From assembly GCA_003194525.1 (NCBI GenBank), contig NBIV01000133.1, positions 147,075-211,074 of the forward strand: a stretch of DNA of 64,000 nt. Reading direction: 5' to 3'. The notes beneath the pieces were generated by a model. It was given only the letters and a program-made list of their open reading frames with translations, was not told the origin of the DNA and made no database searches. Shown in pieces: positions 9,797 through 21,509 of the stretch. Within the stretch, counting starts at the first letter, position 1; each line of letters begins with the position of its first letter. A program made the translations under genes and the position numbers. Source of the stretch: Gracilariopsis chorda (lineage: Eukaryota; Rhodophyta; Florideophyceae; Gracilariales; Gracilariaceae).

Positions 9797-12360
9797 CCGC
9801 CCCCTGTTTGGTGCGGGTCCGCACCGTGTGCCATAGCGTGGACGGTTGGACGGGGCGGTGGAAAATGCCGCCGGCCGTGTTTGTCTCTGTGTGTGTCAGC
9901 GCCGCCTCTCTCTTGCTTGGTTCTCCCCCTCGCTCTCTGTACTTGACATCTCCCGCTATGCCCCTATCTGTACGTTGGCGCCGAGGAGCGCGGGGCGCCG
10001 ACTTGTAACAATATTAGCAAAGGCTTGAAGTAAAGGCCGCGAAACGGCAGTTTTCTGACGGCACTTTTTTACCTTCGGTGCGGGGGCTGCTCCCTCTTTT
10101 TCTTTTTTTGACAATTGTGATCAGAACAGACGCTGACACGCGGCGCGGAGCGCCACACGCTGCAAGCGCGGTGCGCTGGCGTCGCTCCGCTCTCGCAACC
10201 GCGCCGAGCCGCACGCCGCAGACCCCCTTCGCTCGCGGTCCGTGGCGCAACGCGCACGTGCTCACGGGCACCCTCCCCGCCTCGTGTGCGGCAGCCGCGC
10301 TCTTCCGCTCCTTTCAACAGCCAACCATCAGCGCCCGCTGCCGTCACTTTCCGCCCTCCTCAATCTTCTCTCTCTTCTATCGACCTCGCCTCCGTCACTT
10401 ATCGCCACACGCACATACCCCCATTCCCTCACCAGCCCGCGCTGCGCTTGTAAATGAACTGGTTTGCCAACCTCATGCCCCTACATTGTGTCGCTTTCTT
10501 CCCAACCACTCATTTTCCCGTTCAACGGTGCTGCCGACAGAACAAACTGAAAACTGAAGTGAGACACCTGCGACTGAACAAACTAAACGGCTCCCCTCTT
10601 GCCGTCTCCACGGCGAAGAAAAACCTTTTTCCCCTTCGCACGTGCAGCCTCTTCGATCGTCTGCACTGTCCAACGCAAAGCTTTCTCTCCTCCTATTTTA
10701 GACGCCTCTTGCTCGTACTTTTTTTCCACTATCAAACACTCGCCGCCACCGTTCACAGCCACACGTCCATCTACACCAAGACGCACCACCATCACTGCAT
10801 ACCCACTCGCACAATACTCTCAAATCCCCAGAAAACTTCTTCCGCTTGCAGTAATTCTAAATTATGAGAAAAAAGGCGCCAGTCTTGTTGTGACATCCGC
10901 ATTGCAGCATATAGCATTAGCCAGTAACCAGCTTCCAGCCGTGTGCCCAACTGCCACCACATCCCTTGCCACGTGCGCGTGCTCCGTAGATCGTCCAATC
11001 CAGCACACTACGGTGCACGCACGTGTCTCAAACACGTCTCGTGCTTATAAAATGTGCTCACGATCACCTCGACTCTGATACTCGTAATAAGATTACAACC
11101 CCCCTCCCACCCCCCCGCCCCCCTTCCCCGCCCCGGTTAAGACTCATCACTTTGCACGTGTGACTTCAAGCATTTCCCTGCCCGTAACCTGATATCAGGT
11201 ATTGCGGATAACAGTTACATTCGGATGACAGCACAAGGTTTTTCAAACATTTCACCGCTCCAGCACGACCAGCGCACAAGTGCTCCAGCGCACAGACAAC
11301 TCATCGATACGGCCCCAGAAATCATTGCACGTAAATTAACAGCTTGAAGAATAATTTCCACCACAAGTGTCATGCTTATCGCCATCGCAACACCGTGGGA
11401 GCGCAGAAAAAGAAAAAGTTTCTTTTGTGCTCCTCGCCTGCGCGCGCTTTAATAGTTCTACTCTCCACGCCATGCTCGGCCACGACATAAAAACACCGGA
11501 TGTGACCGACCTCTCTTCGAGTTTCTTCAATAGCATTTCGAGCTGTCTTCCCTTGCAAAAGACGAAGCATACAACCTCACTTCTTGTCCGATTTGCTACC
11601 CCGCTCCCTTGACATCACTTTTTGTCCGTAGCGTATGTAAATCGGAGCGAGCAGAAGCTGGCTGTCTTAGTGCAACATATTAATACCGCGGAAGTTATAT
11701 GCAAAGAAGCAAAGACGTCAGCCTCGATTTCATACCGCTTTCTCAAGATCGGAGAACCGCCTCCACGTACTTCCACCAGGTACCGTTAACCTACAAGCTT
11801 TGCAAGCCCACCGAGACAAGAAGTCTCGAATCATAGTAAAGTGAGCCACAGCAGAGGGATGTATATCTACCCTATCCACGGGCGTCTTCGCAAGATTTCT
11901 TTATGGAAAATGCAAGACACGTTTTTCTCGTGCCTTTGCAGGTAGAGGTGGCTTTTCTTAAAGGATGGTGGACTACATCTTCTGTTTCGAATAATCCCAA
12001 TACTCTCAACCTAGTTGACCAGGTATCTTAAGTTTTCGCAGATATGATTATGTATGGGAGTACAGGTAAATGAGATAATAGTAGGCTAGTGGAACAATAA
12101 ATTCGTGTGACTCTTGAAAACAAATCAGATGCAACAGACCAAAGAATTTTTGTGAATCAAGACACGTTGGCTGACATACCGCGGTCTGACCAGTTCTGAA
12201 AGTGCAGAAAATATGATTATGCAATATGCATTGGGTTGAAAGACAAACAAGACATGTGTTTCAAGAGAAGGGAATATGTGGAGATGGTGGGAAGAAGTTG
12301 AGGCCGAGAAGCAAGTTTAAAGTCCTCCAACCTTTAGAAGGGTACAAGGGTAAGAAGGGC
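9797..12360. other. intergenic region
   Basis: No protein supported. About 10,100-11,100 is C/T-rich with long Ser/Pro/His frames. A TATA-like TTATAAAA occurs near 11,044-11,051, but no convincing coding frame follows. 11,100-12,360 has no frame worth naming. An unrecognised non-coding transcript or a multi-exon gene cannot be excluded. Confidence 0.4.
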
Positions 12361-12434
12361 CTTCGGTCCTACCACTCTTTCCTGCAGTCGTGACGTCTGC
12401 ATCTTGCCTGCAGGAAAGAGTGGTAGGGCCGAAG
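12361..12434. repeat. 27-bp-arm hairpin
   Basis: Arms 12361-12387 and 12408-12434 are complementary over 27 bp with one mismatch, around a 20-nt spacer. No flanking direct repeat is obvious. The arm length exceeds chance and would give a stable RNA or cruciform structure. Confidence 0.85.
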
Positions 12435-12479
12435 CTTGAGGCCAAAGAACCATAGGCGGTGTGCCCTCACAAACCTGAC

Positions 12480-12513
12480 AATCAAACGTTTTGGTTGTCC
12501 AAAACGTTTGATT
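12480..12513. repeat. 15-bp-arm hairpin with 4-nt loop
   Basis: Perfect inverted arms 12480-12494 and 12499-12513 with loop TTGT. It lies 46 bp beyond the preceding hairpin and differs from it in sequence. Confidence 0.85.
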
Positions 12514-12660
12514 ATCATTGGTGCAAAGAGTTGGCACACCGAAAACATTCAAAACATTGACATGAAGGTTTTCGAGTGCTGGCGAAGTTTGCGCCAAAAA
12601 AATCAAATCGTGCATTTTACTTATTTTTTAAGGGGTGCGAAGGTCGTTGTGGTAGGTTAG

Positions 12661-12867
12661 CTTTCTACATATGGACATGGACATGGGTTTTTGGCACTAC
12701 GCCGGGAAGAGAATTAAAAACTAATTCATGTTTACTGAGCGAAAATTTGAAAACGAATCTGGTAGAAAGATTCCGAAGTGTCTCTTCCGTGGGGTCACTC
12801 AAAGAGCGACCCCAAAATCGTGGACAATGGACAAGATGGATTTTTGTCCATGTCCATATGTAGAAAG
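12661..12867. repeat. MITE-like element with 23-bp terminal inverted repeats
   Basis: Perfect 23-bp inverted arms at 12661-12683 and 12845-12867 enclose 161 bp. A small inner palindrome (GGGGTC/GACCCC) lies near 12,792-12,815. I could not find a target-site duplication, so element boundaries are those of the arms. No coding capacity. A miniature inverted-repeat transposon is the simplest reading. Confidence 0.65.
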
Positions 12868-13573
12868 GGCCTTAGAGAGAGAGAGACCAATGGTACACCG
12901 CAGTTGTGATACTAGGTCGTACTCTCATGCAGAATAGCAAAGTATCATAATGTCCTCTGGACGAAGCTGTACTAAAACAAGGCATGCATAGTCAGCGAAG
13001 TCAGTGTAAGGAATGATGCGAAGTGGGAGTGTGGCTAAGCAAGTTTCTGGCTTTTCGAAAAGCGAGAATTCAGTATACATTATCACCCGGCTGACAAGGC
13101 TATGTAGTCTTTGCTTTCTTGCTTTCCATGGCTTTGTACTGAAGAGCTGTGATTCCCAAATTTAAAGGGGTTTTTGAAGAAGAACGTCAACATATGCGCG
13201 ATGTACTGCCCTTATCGCTTGAGCCACACAGAACTATCGAAATGCAAAAGGCGATGAGTAAAAACGATGCATCGAAATCTGCACAGAACAGCAACTTGAA
13301 GGGTTAGATGGTTAGGCTTCTAGGCTTCTGACAGCTGGAGCAAGGCAGCTCGAACTAACTGAACGCTTCTGCCAGGTGCTCAAGATTCTGCTACGATGAC
13401 AAACGGGGAACAGAAAAGGATAATTTCCGAGCCTTTTTTTGAACTACAAGGGCAAAAGGTTCATATTTGAATGGCCGGAGTTCCGTGAGTGTGGCGATAA
13501 CCGGATTTGAGTTGAATCAAATCAAATCTCGTCCAGTCGTGTCCATGACTGGAACTGCGGCCAAGGCAAGGAA
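12868..13573. other. intergenic region
   Basis: Nothing recognisable on either strand. Short frames only. Confidence 0.4.
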
Positions 13574-13994
13574 TCACTCTTTGAGTAGCACAAACTCAGG
13601 CTGCGGTAGGCGCAAATGCGCTCCACGCGCCGTGCCACCACCGGGTGACAGACTCCCCCTAAAGTTTGCAATAAACACAAGGCTAGCCTTCGAACCAGCT
13701 ACACCGCTAGAGTCTCGCACGGTGACCGCTTCCCCTATGAAGTTGAAGGCAGATAAGTACTCTCCCCACACCTTTCCACGTTAGCGAGGTACATGCTCTA
13801 CCTTCAACATCTTCTGCGCTACGTACCACGTTCACTTGTCTATTCAATTCATTGGTGGTAGCTGAGACAGGAATGTCAGGGCTAAGGACCTGACTAAAGC
13901 CCAGGTGAAATGAGGGAAATATCTGCTTCACGTAAATTGGGAAAAGCTCACTACTGCGACTTCGACGCAATTCTTCATTGATAGGCGTTGTCAT
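13574..13994 (-). pseudogene. possible degraded gene, unknown function
   Basis: Two overlapping minus-strand frames (13707-13994 with a true ATG, and 13574-13771) read like one protein interrupted by a frameshift or small intron near 13,770. The composition is balanced (Val, Glu, Ser, Phe), unlike the skew-driven frames elsewhere. No family is recognised. Chance overlap remains possible. Confidence 0.22.
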
Positions 13995-14750
13995 CAGGGC
14001 GCTTTGCGGCTGACTGCTTTTGACATTTGCGTAGTCACTAACCTAGACAACGTGATTTAGGACGTAATCAGTCAAGATAGACAAGTTGGATCAAACATGA
14101 AGGATTAGCTATCCTACCAGTCTGGAGTTCTGCGTTGTGGAAATGGTCCACAATGCGATGGCCATACTATGATTTATTTCATCCTCTATGTTCTTCAGTT
14201 GTCAGTGAAATAAATAGCGAAACCACAGCTAAATACGTACGCCATCTACTTAATTGAGCGGAGCCTCTGAAATTCTCTATGTGTACGATTTCTTCATCAT
14301 TGTAGCGACACTCAGTTAATTTTGAGACTTTGTCTTGGAATATGACAAAGGCGCTTTACTCCGTTCTAGTTGAACGCGTCGACAACGCCGTGTATTATGC
14401 TCTAATCATTCCTTCAGTCATAGTCCTGCTTTTTGAGACCGTAATCAGTCAGTCACGTGTCCGGCTCAGACAAAAGTTGTCTAAAGGAGGGGTCTGGCTA
14501 TAGGAATCCCTGCTTTCGTTATGAAGGGCGTAGCATTTTATGTATCTTTGACAATTGGGACTGTAAGCTAATAAGCCCGTGTGAACAGGTCGCATGCAAT
14601 GAATTCACTTTTTCTTCAAGAATAATATAAAATCCATTCGAAGTTCTGCTACAGCCAAATGAACAATCTGTATTCATTTGCAATCTAATGCAGCATCAGT
14701 ATCAATGTACCCCGTGCACAATTTTGGTGACCGTGTCAGAACTTCACCAT
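13995..14750. other. intergenic region with short inverted repeats
   Basis: No gene. Contains small hairpins, including TTGTGGA/TCCACAA near 14,135-14,154 and a 10-bp ATTTATTTCA/TGAAATAAAT pair near 14,172-14,213. Confidence 0.45.
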
Positions 14751-15302
14751 CTACTTCCAAGTGGTCTTCTTCTCTTCCTCACCCGAGAGAAGTTTCTTCC
14801 CCAGTTCAACAGCCGCTTCACAAACCTTCTTGTTCTTCTTACAGAACTTGGAAACCTTTCTCACCACCTTCTTCACACCCTTGACTACCTTCTTGAAGCC
14901 CTTCTTAATCTTCTTTCCAACTTTCTTGAAAGCCTTCTTAATCTTCTTAAAGAATCGCCCGCTAGGGTCCATTTCCATCTCTACCTCCTCATCATCTTCT
15001 TCTTCATCCATATCGGCGTACTGCTCAAGTACTTCCATACAATCCTTAACGGTTGCCTTTTCGTTCCAATGGCCCCAGGCGCACATACCAAACGGAGCTT
15101 CTTCCACGTCATGTTTCAATTCTTCCACTTCGGCGGAGGGCGCTTCCCACTCTGCACCGAGATGAACCATGTCAAGGCAGTAGGCCACTATAGATGGAAC
15201 ATTGCATTCATTTTCCGTCTCCGTCTCAGTTCGAACAACGGAACCAAATGTTAAACAAAAGGAAGCGACAAACAAGAAAAAAAAGAGAATGGAAGACTTC
15301 AT
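14751..15302 (-). CDS. secreted acidic-cationic precursor, antimicrobial-peptide-like
   Basis: A single-exon frame of 183 codons from the first true ATG (15300-15302); the open frame extends two codons further only through a TTG. Residues 1-20 form a clear signal peptide with a Phe-rich core. A Glu/Asp-rich segment with four cysteines (33, 42, 74, 88) follows, ending in an almost uninterrupted acidic run at 95-112. From Arg116 to Cys161 there are 23 Lys/Arg and no acids, arranged as KK pairs separated by two or so hydrophobic or Gly residues, the pattern of an amphipathic cationic helix. Two more cysteines (154, 161) bracket KKNKK. An acidic proregion masking a cationic mature part, with a possible cleavage site at Gly-Arg 115-116, is the layout of many host-defence peptide precursors. 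The function is inferred from layout only; a cell-wall or polyanion-binding protein is an alternative. Confidence 0.75.
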   Translation of the reverse strand: MKSSILFFFLFVASFCLTFGSVVRTETETENECNVPSIVAYCLDMVHLGAEWEAPSAEVEELKHDVEEAPFGMCAWGHWNEKATVKDCMEVLEQYADMDEEEDDEEVEMEMDPSGRFFKKIKKAFKKVGKKIKKGFKKVVKGVKKVVRKVSKFCKKNKKVCEAAVELGKKLLSGEEEKKTTWK

Positions 15303-15424
15303 GCTCAATGCAATGAAAGTTGAACTGAAAGAAGGCGATTTGAATAACTGTACTGAAGGCTAAGGAGAAGTTGCGTTGGTATTGACAGTTTGATAATGGA
15401 TGGGTGCAAGGATGTTCTTGAACT

Positions 15425-15432
15425 CTTTTATA
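15425..15432 (-). promoter_or_regulatory. TATA box of the cationic precursor gene
   Basis: Read on the minus strand this is TATAAAAG, about 125 bp upstream of the ATG. The spacing is nearly the same as in the aminotransferase gene, which supports both assignments. Confidence 0.6.
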
Positions 15433-15659
15433 GGTACTTGGAGGGTGCTCATTCTAGGAAGCATCGATGGTCAGAGAGCATGTTTCTTGCGAGTTGGCGT
15501 TGTTTTTGGCGTTGAGTGTAACATAGATTGTTGGGATATGCTCTATTTCTGCAGAGCAATGAGAGAGGGGAGTGAACCAACAATTTCAAAACAATGAAGT
15601 AGCCATATAGAGACATGAAAAAGGAAGGAATGACTAGATGTATCGAAGGCACACTATTG

Positions 15660-15950
15660 TCGCGCGCTCCATGCAACAATGGTCAACTGTGCAGCTGAAG
15701 TAGTGAATTTGAGCAGATAGAAAGCTATCAATAGAAAAGAATGACTTGAGAGGTCTCAGCGCGTTGTATGTGGCTCGTTCAACGCAGCAATGCCCAAATT
15801 GTGGTTCTGAGATGGTGAGTTTGACCAGAAATGTATTTATAGGGAAGAAAGGTCTCGATATGTCAAAAGTAAGTTGTTTGCTTATATGCAACAATGTTTA
15901 AAGTGTAGTACTGAAATGGTAGCATTGAGCGTGTTCCTAAAGTTGTGCAG
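15660..15950. repeat. tandem repeat of about 105-111 bp, three diverged copies
   Basis: The word GCAACAATG or GCAGCAATG recurs at 15,673, 15,784 and 15,888. Each is followed by matching blocks (TGTG-CTGA-GTGA-TTGA-CAGA). The array lies 350-650 bp upstream of the cationic precursor gene. No coding capacity is evident. Confidence 0.65.
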
Positions 15951-17105
15951 AGATAGGAAGGTGGGTGTATGAAACGAAACGGGATGAAAGAATACGAACG
16001 GAAGGCTTGCGACAGCATGTGGTGATTAGAATGCATTATGTGATATCTGGCAGAAGCACAAACGGGAACTGGGGAGCTGCAGTGTTACTATGGCATGGTG
16101 GTTCACAACAAAACAAAGCAGTGAATTGCTAATTGCACAAAGCTCTTGTTTCTTGTGGAAGGAGGAGGCAAGGAAGCTATCCTCAGCTGATTCCGATGCG
16201 TTAGGAACGCGTTACAGGCATGCAGTACGTAGCACCGCCCGTAGCTATGCTCAGCAACACGTCACAAACAAGAGCAAAGCTCACAACCAATTAGGGTGAC
16301 AAACAACACGCAAAATTCTAAAGGAAGGACAAACTGAAAAGAAGTTAACTTAGGAGCAACGGCGGAATATCAAGTATAGGTTATCACCAGGCTTTGACAC
16401 ACATGCAAGGAGAGCAAGGCAACGCGAATGACGAGAAGAAAGCAGCACCGAGCAGTCGACAGAGTGCAGGACGCAAGATCCACCAAGGCAAGAAAACAGG
16501 GTCCAGCACAGGAGCAGTAGAGCAATGATAGCCGCATAATATAACATTCATATTAGGGTATTGTTGACCTCCGCATTTGCGCTGTTCCATGCGGACATCC
16601 TGTGAATTTTGCATGTGATGCGGGTTGTCGTGGAAAGCGGAGGCCAGGTTCGGAGGGAGCGAAGGAGGACAGTTCGTCATTGCTGATCTGCTTCCAAGGC
16701 GCAGCAACTGTTCAACGTAGAGTACGTGTGCTTTACATTAGAACTTTTTTCCTTCTCGAACCACTTAGAACCTCCTTTGCATGATTGAACCCCGAATAGC
16801 TTGATACCGATGATGCACGCCTTGTTTGAAAGAAGACAGCCTATAGCTACAAGAAACTTCGTCTCCAACTTGTGGCGCTCAGCCCACCTGAAAAAAAATA
16901 AAAGAGTGCCGAGCCAATCACCATACCGGGATGCCCTCATATCGGATATATTGGGAGTAAAAGTAGTAAGCTTTTTTTGAAATATATTATAGCGTATTGC
17001 ATCTGCCCCTGGGCACACGCGACAAATCAAATATTTCTTTTAAATTAGTAGTGGTTGGCGCTACACCTTCTTTTTATTTTAGCTTCTAAACAGATTTTTC
17101 TTTTG
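15951..17105. other. intergenic region
   Basis: Nothing recognisable. Short frames on both strands, AT-rich towards 17,000. Confidence 0.4.
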
Positions 17106-18363
17106 TTGTGAAAATTTTACAACACGTACAAGAAAAAGCAGCATTGAGCGGCAGCCGGCGCTTCGTGCCACGGCCGAAATTTTACGTAAGATATCCGCAC
17201 AAATTTTGGTTTAGGCATAAACTAAATTATGTCAAATTAATGATGCCCATGTACAAAGTCTACAGCTTTTTGTAAAATAACGTTTTTGATGCTTACCGGT
17301 ATTGAATGAAAATGATACGTATTTTGGAACGTGTCATTTTCTATATGGAGCATTAACATATCATAAGATGTGTTTAAACACAATAGTTCAACCTAAACCA
17401 GACCCGACAAAAAAATGTGTGTTCAAACGTCAATTATCATTTCTGTCAGCGTTTTTCTCGTATAATGTCATGTATTCCAATGCCATGTACCGGTATGGTC
17501 GCTTGAAATATCATAAAAGCAAGGAAGACTTCAGGCGTGTAGGCAGTCTTACGTTTCGAATCAAAACCTATCGCTCTCCACGGGGATGTATCTTAAGTGC
17601 CTGTACAGTTGAATAACTTCGAACATGCCTGGACTCAAAACAATTCTGTGCAGTTTCAACAGTGGCCACCACTCTCGCTCTCATATACGCCCTGATCTCA
17701 TTTTGAAGCTTGTCGCTCTTTGCACTTTATTGGCTTTCCGTTCGATTTGATACAACCAAATCCTGTTCTTTGGCACTTTTGAAAGCATGCTCCATCAGAT
17801 ATTCTACGGCACTGCCACCTTGGGTTCTATCAACATTGATGTTAGTCTGGTACTTCATTGTGAGATCTGGATTGTACGGAACCACTTTCAAATCTTCTGT
17901 CCTTCTTCGTCGGTAGGTCACTTGGTTTTTGTACTCATTAATAGTTGTTTCAGTCACAATTTCTTGTCGATCATACCCAAATCTGCACCTCCCACTAGAG
18001 CTGCGACCACGGCAATATTGAAAGTGTCTGTGCTTTTGAATTTCTTCACCAATTTTCGGAGTTCGTGGTCCTCACTCGAGTCACCCCGAGGCAGTTCCAC
18101 TTTGATCAAAGTTTCAATGATCCCAGGATCTTCAACTACGCCTCCTCCAACCAAAGAAGAATGTGATGATGTGAACTATTTCTCTCCTGGAACTCAATTT
18201 TGGCGGCAATTCCAATGCATTTCAAGCCAAAGACCTCTTCTGAATTATTCTGTGGATCCTTCATGATTGAATTTTCATACTGGTTGTAGACTCTTCCAAT
18301 AAGATCTGACCTATCAAAAGGATGGATTCTGTCTCCCTGTGGAAAAACTGCTGCGGTGTTTTT
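17106..18363 (-). pseudogene. Helitron Rep/helicase remnant with internal deletion (copy 1)
   Basis: Minus-strand frames 18136-18363, 17954-18154 and 17727-17957 match, in order, the Helitron replication-initiator region: an IEFQ...HHHILLWLE segment (the two-His rolling-circle motif) and a VVPYNPDL-MKY-NINVD segment. The Rep part then runs directly into the last part of a PIF1-type helicase, around the junction at about 17,424-17,442. The GC-rich tail near 17,150-17,180 ends with CTTTTTCTTGT, the same tail as other copies here. Many stops and frameshifts. Its upstream part is cut off by the LTR that begins at 18,364. A second copy with the same junction lies at about 32,640-34,403. Confidence 0.75.
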
Positions 18364-19188
18364 TGTGGTGCAATGCCCAGTGATGAAAAAACACACCGAA
18401 GATGCTCGGGATCTTCCTCTCACGAGGTGAGCACAGCGAAAGAGCCATTCCAGGGATGACATGACAAATTCGTGTGTAAACCGAGGTCAGCCCTCGCGAC
18501 TAACGCAGGAAGGTGAACAGGGAACCTGTAACAAAGTGTAATACTCCGTCAAGGAGGAGCGACTCCACACGGTGGCGCACACACGAGAGTTGTCGGTATG
18601 AGCCGCGGATAGCGGGAGCTACCCTATGTAGGAAAAGAGAAATGGAAAGGAAAAAGGGGGAATTGGGATAAGAAAAAGGGACGAAAACGAGTCACGTGAG
18701 TGGCTCGGTGGAGGCCCGGCACTGCCAATAAATATACCGTATACACGTGCGAGACAACAAAAATGGGACCACTCCTCAACATGGATGTCTTGGCGAGCAA
18801 GGGGTTTGAGCACTCCGTAGGCAAGGGGATATTCCTCCTAAATGGAGTTGCGTACCGCCCAAGGTGTAAGATCTCAGAGCCAAGTTCTTGGAGTAGAACA
18901 GCTTTGTTGGGGAAGATTTAATGGTGCAGCGGCCGCGAGGCCGGCGCACTAAGTAGTGTAGCTTCCCTAGTGTAATACCTACATAAATAGATAAGTAAAT
19001 CAATATATATAGTAACCACCTGTTCCCTATCTAGCTTGGCCTCCAAGCCTTGCCACCGTCCGCGTCCCACGTGTATCACCGGTGTACCCGGCCAGCTCCT
19101 ACTCATAGGCAGTGCTACCTGGCAAAAGTGAAACTCATGTAAGAACATGTATGAATGCCGGTGTAACAGGGAAAATACCAAGTCCCCA
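18364..19188 (-). mobile_element. LTR (minus orientation) inserted in a Helitron remnant
   Basis: It shares ordered blocks with the sequences at about 24,079-24,800 and 34,840-35,702. These include a CTTCCCCAAC word, CCCGCTATCCGCGGC, CACCTCGTGAGAGGAAGATC and the terminal TTGCACCACA. Read on the minus strand it begins TGGGGACTTGG and ends CACCACA, giving TG...CA ends. At 18,364 it abuts Helitron coding sequence exactly, which fixes that end. I found no target duplication, so the outer end near 19,188 is approximate. Confidence 0.6.
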
Positions 19189-19264
19189 GATATCTCTCTC
19201 ACGAGGTGGGCTCTTCATACCTCCCCCTTCAGTCAGCGGGGCGACTTTGAAGAGTCAATCGGCG

Positions 19265-20733
19265 ATGGTGGAAAGTCCACTTAAACGCGTGTCACCTTCC
19301 ACTTCACCGGCTGCCTCTCTGGGAGTCCAGCGTCATCCCACCTCGAATTCGAGCTCTTCTGACATCCAGAATCCTCGGCCTTCTCCCATCTTTCCAACTT
19401 CGCCACCCATGTCCAACCTTCCGCTTAGCCAACCTTCGAACCCTTCCCAGGGATTTCGCACCGGCTTCCGGTCTGCTCCGATCCCTCGACGTGAAATTTC
19501 ATCCTCCTCCGAGGGACCTCTTGCGCTACCGGCTCACACTAACTGCCCCGTCGCGGGTATGTTCCCTGGGCAGGCGCGTCCTCTGGCTTGGGCGATCTAT
19601 GACTCCCTAACTGGGGCGTATCCGAACACTCGGCTTGTTTCCCTCAGAATGAGCTACGCGCTTTGGTTTCATCCACTTGCCGTCCGTGACGAGGAACTAG
19701 CTCAGTCCTATACGGATGACAAGGAAAATCTCCCAGGAGACCTACCCGGTGTCATCACCATGTCATGGGACTGGGGCAATCGTATTGCGATACCCGTACA
19801 TCACGTTCGCCGCAATGCGGGAGAGTCCACGGCAGAGTCACATGCCACGCTCGTGCGTTTGGCTCATCTACGGCCTCGCTAGGCTCCGTTCCAAGTACCA
19901 GTTCCACTGCACACGACCTTCGATGTCCTGTTTTCCGCACTCGCGGGGAGATGTCTTATTGCGACCGACTAGCCGGAATGGAAACCTTCGCGCGGAGAAA
20001 CATTCCGATTGCTCGGCAGGAAGCCATGTTGTGGGCGAGACCGATTCTTCGGGTGGAATTCCGTTATCTTCCCCGGGCTTCCCGGTCAAACTTTCTTCAG
20101 AACTTAATCCATGACGAACGTCGTTGGATAGCCCAAACCGGTTATTTTGTCCCGTACTAGAAGACGGAGATCGAACGCATTCCTGCACCGCACAGACGAG
20201 GTCGGTATGTTCCTCTCCCACGTTGGTAGGGTGACCTTGAGTCATGTTGGGGGTGCTACATCGAGGTACCGCCCGTTTTCACCCACGCAGGCTCCTCCAT
20301 GGTATGGGATCCCTGTTCTGGGTTTTTATTGGTTGTGGTCAGCGAGTGGGCAGTCTGCACTGCGGCTTATATCCTCGCAGAAGCGTACTACCAGTATCGG
20401 CTGTGGTATATTCAACCGCGTGTGTGGGCAGCCATCCGACGTCTGGACATGCGAGTCCCCATTAGGGGTGTGGCTTATGCCAAGGAGATGCTTTCCCTAC
20501 TCTATTTCATCCAGGGCATCAATTGGGATGAAGTTCCCATCGAAAACTCCCAAAGAAGGCATCACCACAATGGGTCTGGCCCCGGCTTAGGGAGGAACAC
20601 CGCGCTAGCGGGAGATTATATCTTCTTCGACCCCTGGGAGTATAGGGAGCTTATTTTTGTTGCGCGGACTGTCGTTGAAAGCCGAATAGTGTGCTGCGAT
20701 TATGCAATAAGCGGTGCTGTTTCGGGGAAGTAA
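19265..20733 (+). pseudogene. degraded open frames, unknown retroelement-like protein
   Basis: A frame with a true ATG at 19,265 runs to 19,882, then coding-like sequence continues in other frames (19,765-20,160 and 20,299-20,733). The first 100 residues are Ser/Pro-rich like a gag N-terminus. The later parts are Trp/Tyr/Arg-rich with no motif I know. It sits just outside the minus-strand LTR and before a Helitron remnant, so it is probably element-derived. No function assigned. Confidence 0.3.
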
Positions 20734-21509
20734 AATTGTCCCGTGACGCAGCGTAGCACGTATCATCGTGGCGTAGAACATTTCGGTGTGGAGTGTCGTT
20801 TAACTGCAATACTTCGTGCTGCTGTTATGTTGCAAAGGAGGATGGACGTGCCAGCAAGTAAATGCATGTATACTAATGCCTTGCAAAGTCAATTTCGCAC
20901 GTTAACTACAGCAAAGGAAGAGTGGAGACCATAGCGTGCCAATACCGTGGCACGCTTTATTGTACCGTGGAATTTAATTAGTGCGCGTAACCATGATGTA
21001 GTATAACGTGCAGTACCATTGGCGCACATAACTGTTCAAAAATACCAATTAAAGCGGTCATGTGCACTGCACTGCAACAGCTCCGTTACTGTAGTGTAAC
21101 GGGTGGGCTACTTTAGTGAAACGGCTAGGCTACTGTGGCGTGCAAAGGGCGCAAGGTGGAAACGTGTCGCATAATACGGCGCAAGATGCCTCTTTGAGCG
21201 CATAAAGGTACATGTTCCCACTTGGGGGCCTCCTTGCCGATTTTCTGGCCAATGACTGGCCGTAGAGCAACACAACGACAGGCAGACAGACAATCATTGT
21301 CTTTAGTATAGTGCGCGAGAAAAGTGGCTCCATTGCGTTTCTCGCATGCTTTAAGGATTGAAAAACCTTTTGGGTGAAAAGAGTAACTGGGTAGCGTGTT
21401 TTGGGTGATGAGTTTGTAGAATGCAAGTATTTTCGGGAGTAATAAGGAAGAAGGAAAGAAAATGATGAATGAAAAGAGAAAGACGTTTACTTAAATCTAT
21501 TAAGTTCCT
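20734..21509. other. non-coding tail of the Helitron remnant
   Basis: Lies downstream (minus sense) of the helicase C-terminus. It holds a perfect 9-bp hairpin, AGCGTGCCA/TGGCACGCT, at 20933-20956. A hairpin a short distance from the end is usual for Helitrons, so this may be the element's 3' terminus, but no canonical CTRR end follows. Confidence 0.35.

Noticed and set aside
15303-15308. Start of the cationic precursor two codons upstream
   Set aside because: The upstream codon is TTG; the first ATG at 15300-15302 begins the signal peptide directly.
20933-20956. Certain 3' terminus of the second Helitron lineage
   Set aside because: The hairpin is perfect, but no CTRR-type end or copy comparison supports calling the boundary, so it is only mentioned as possible.
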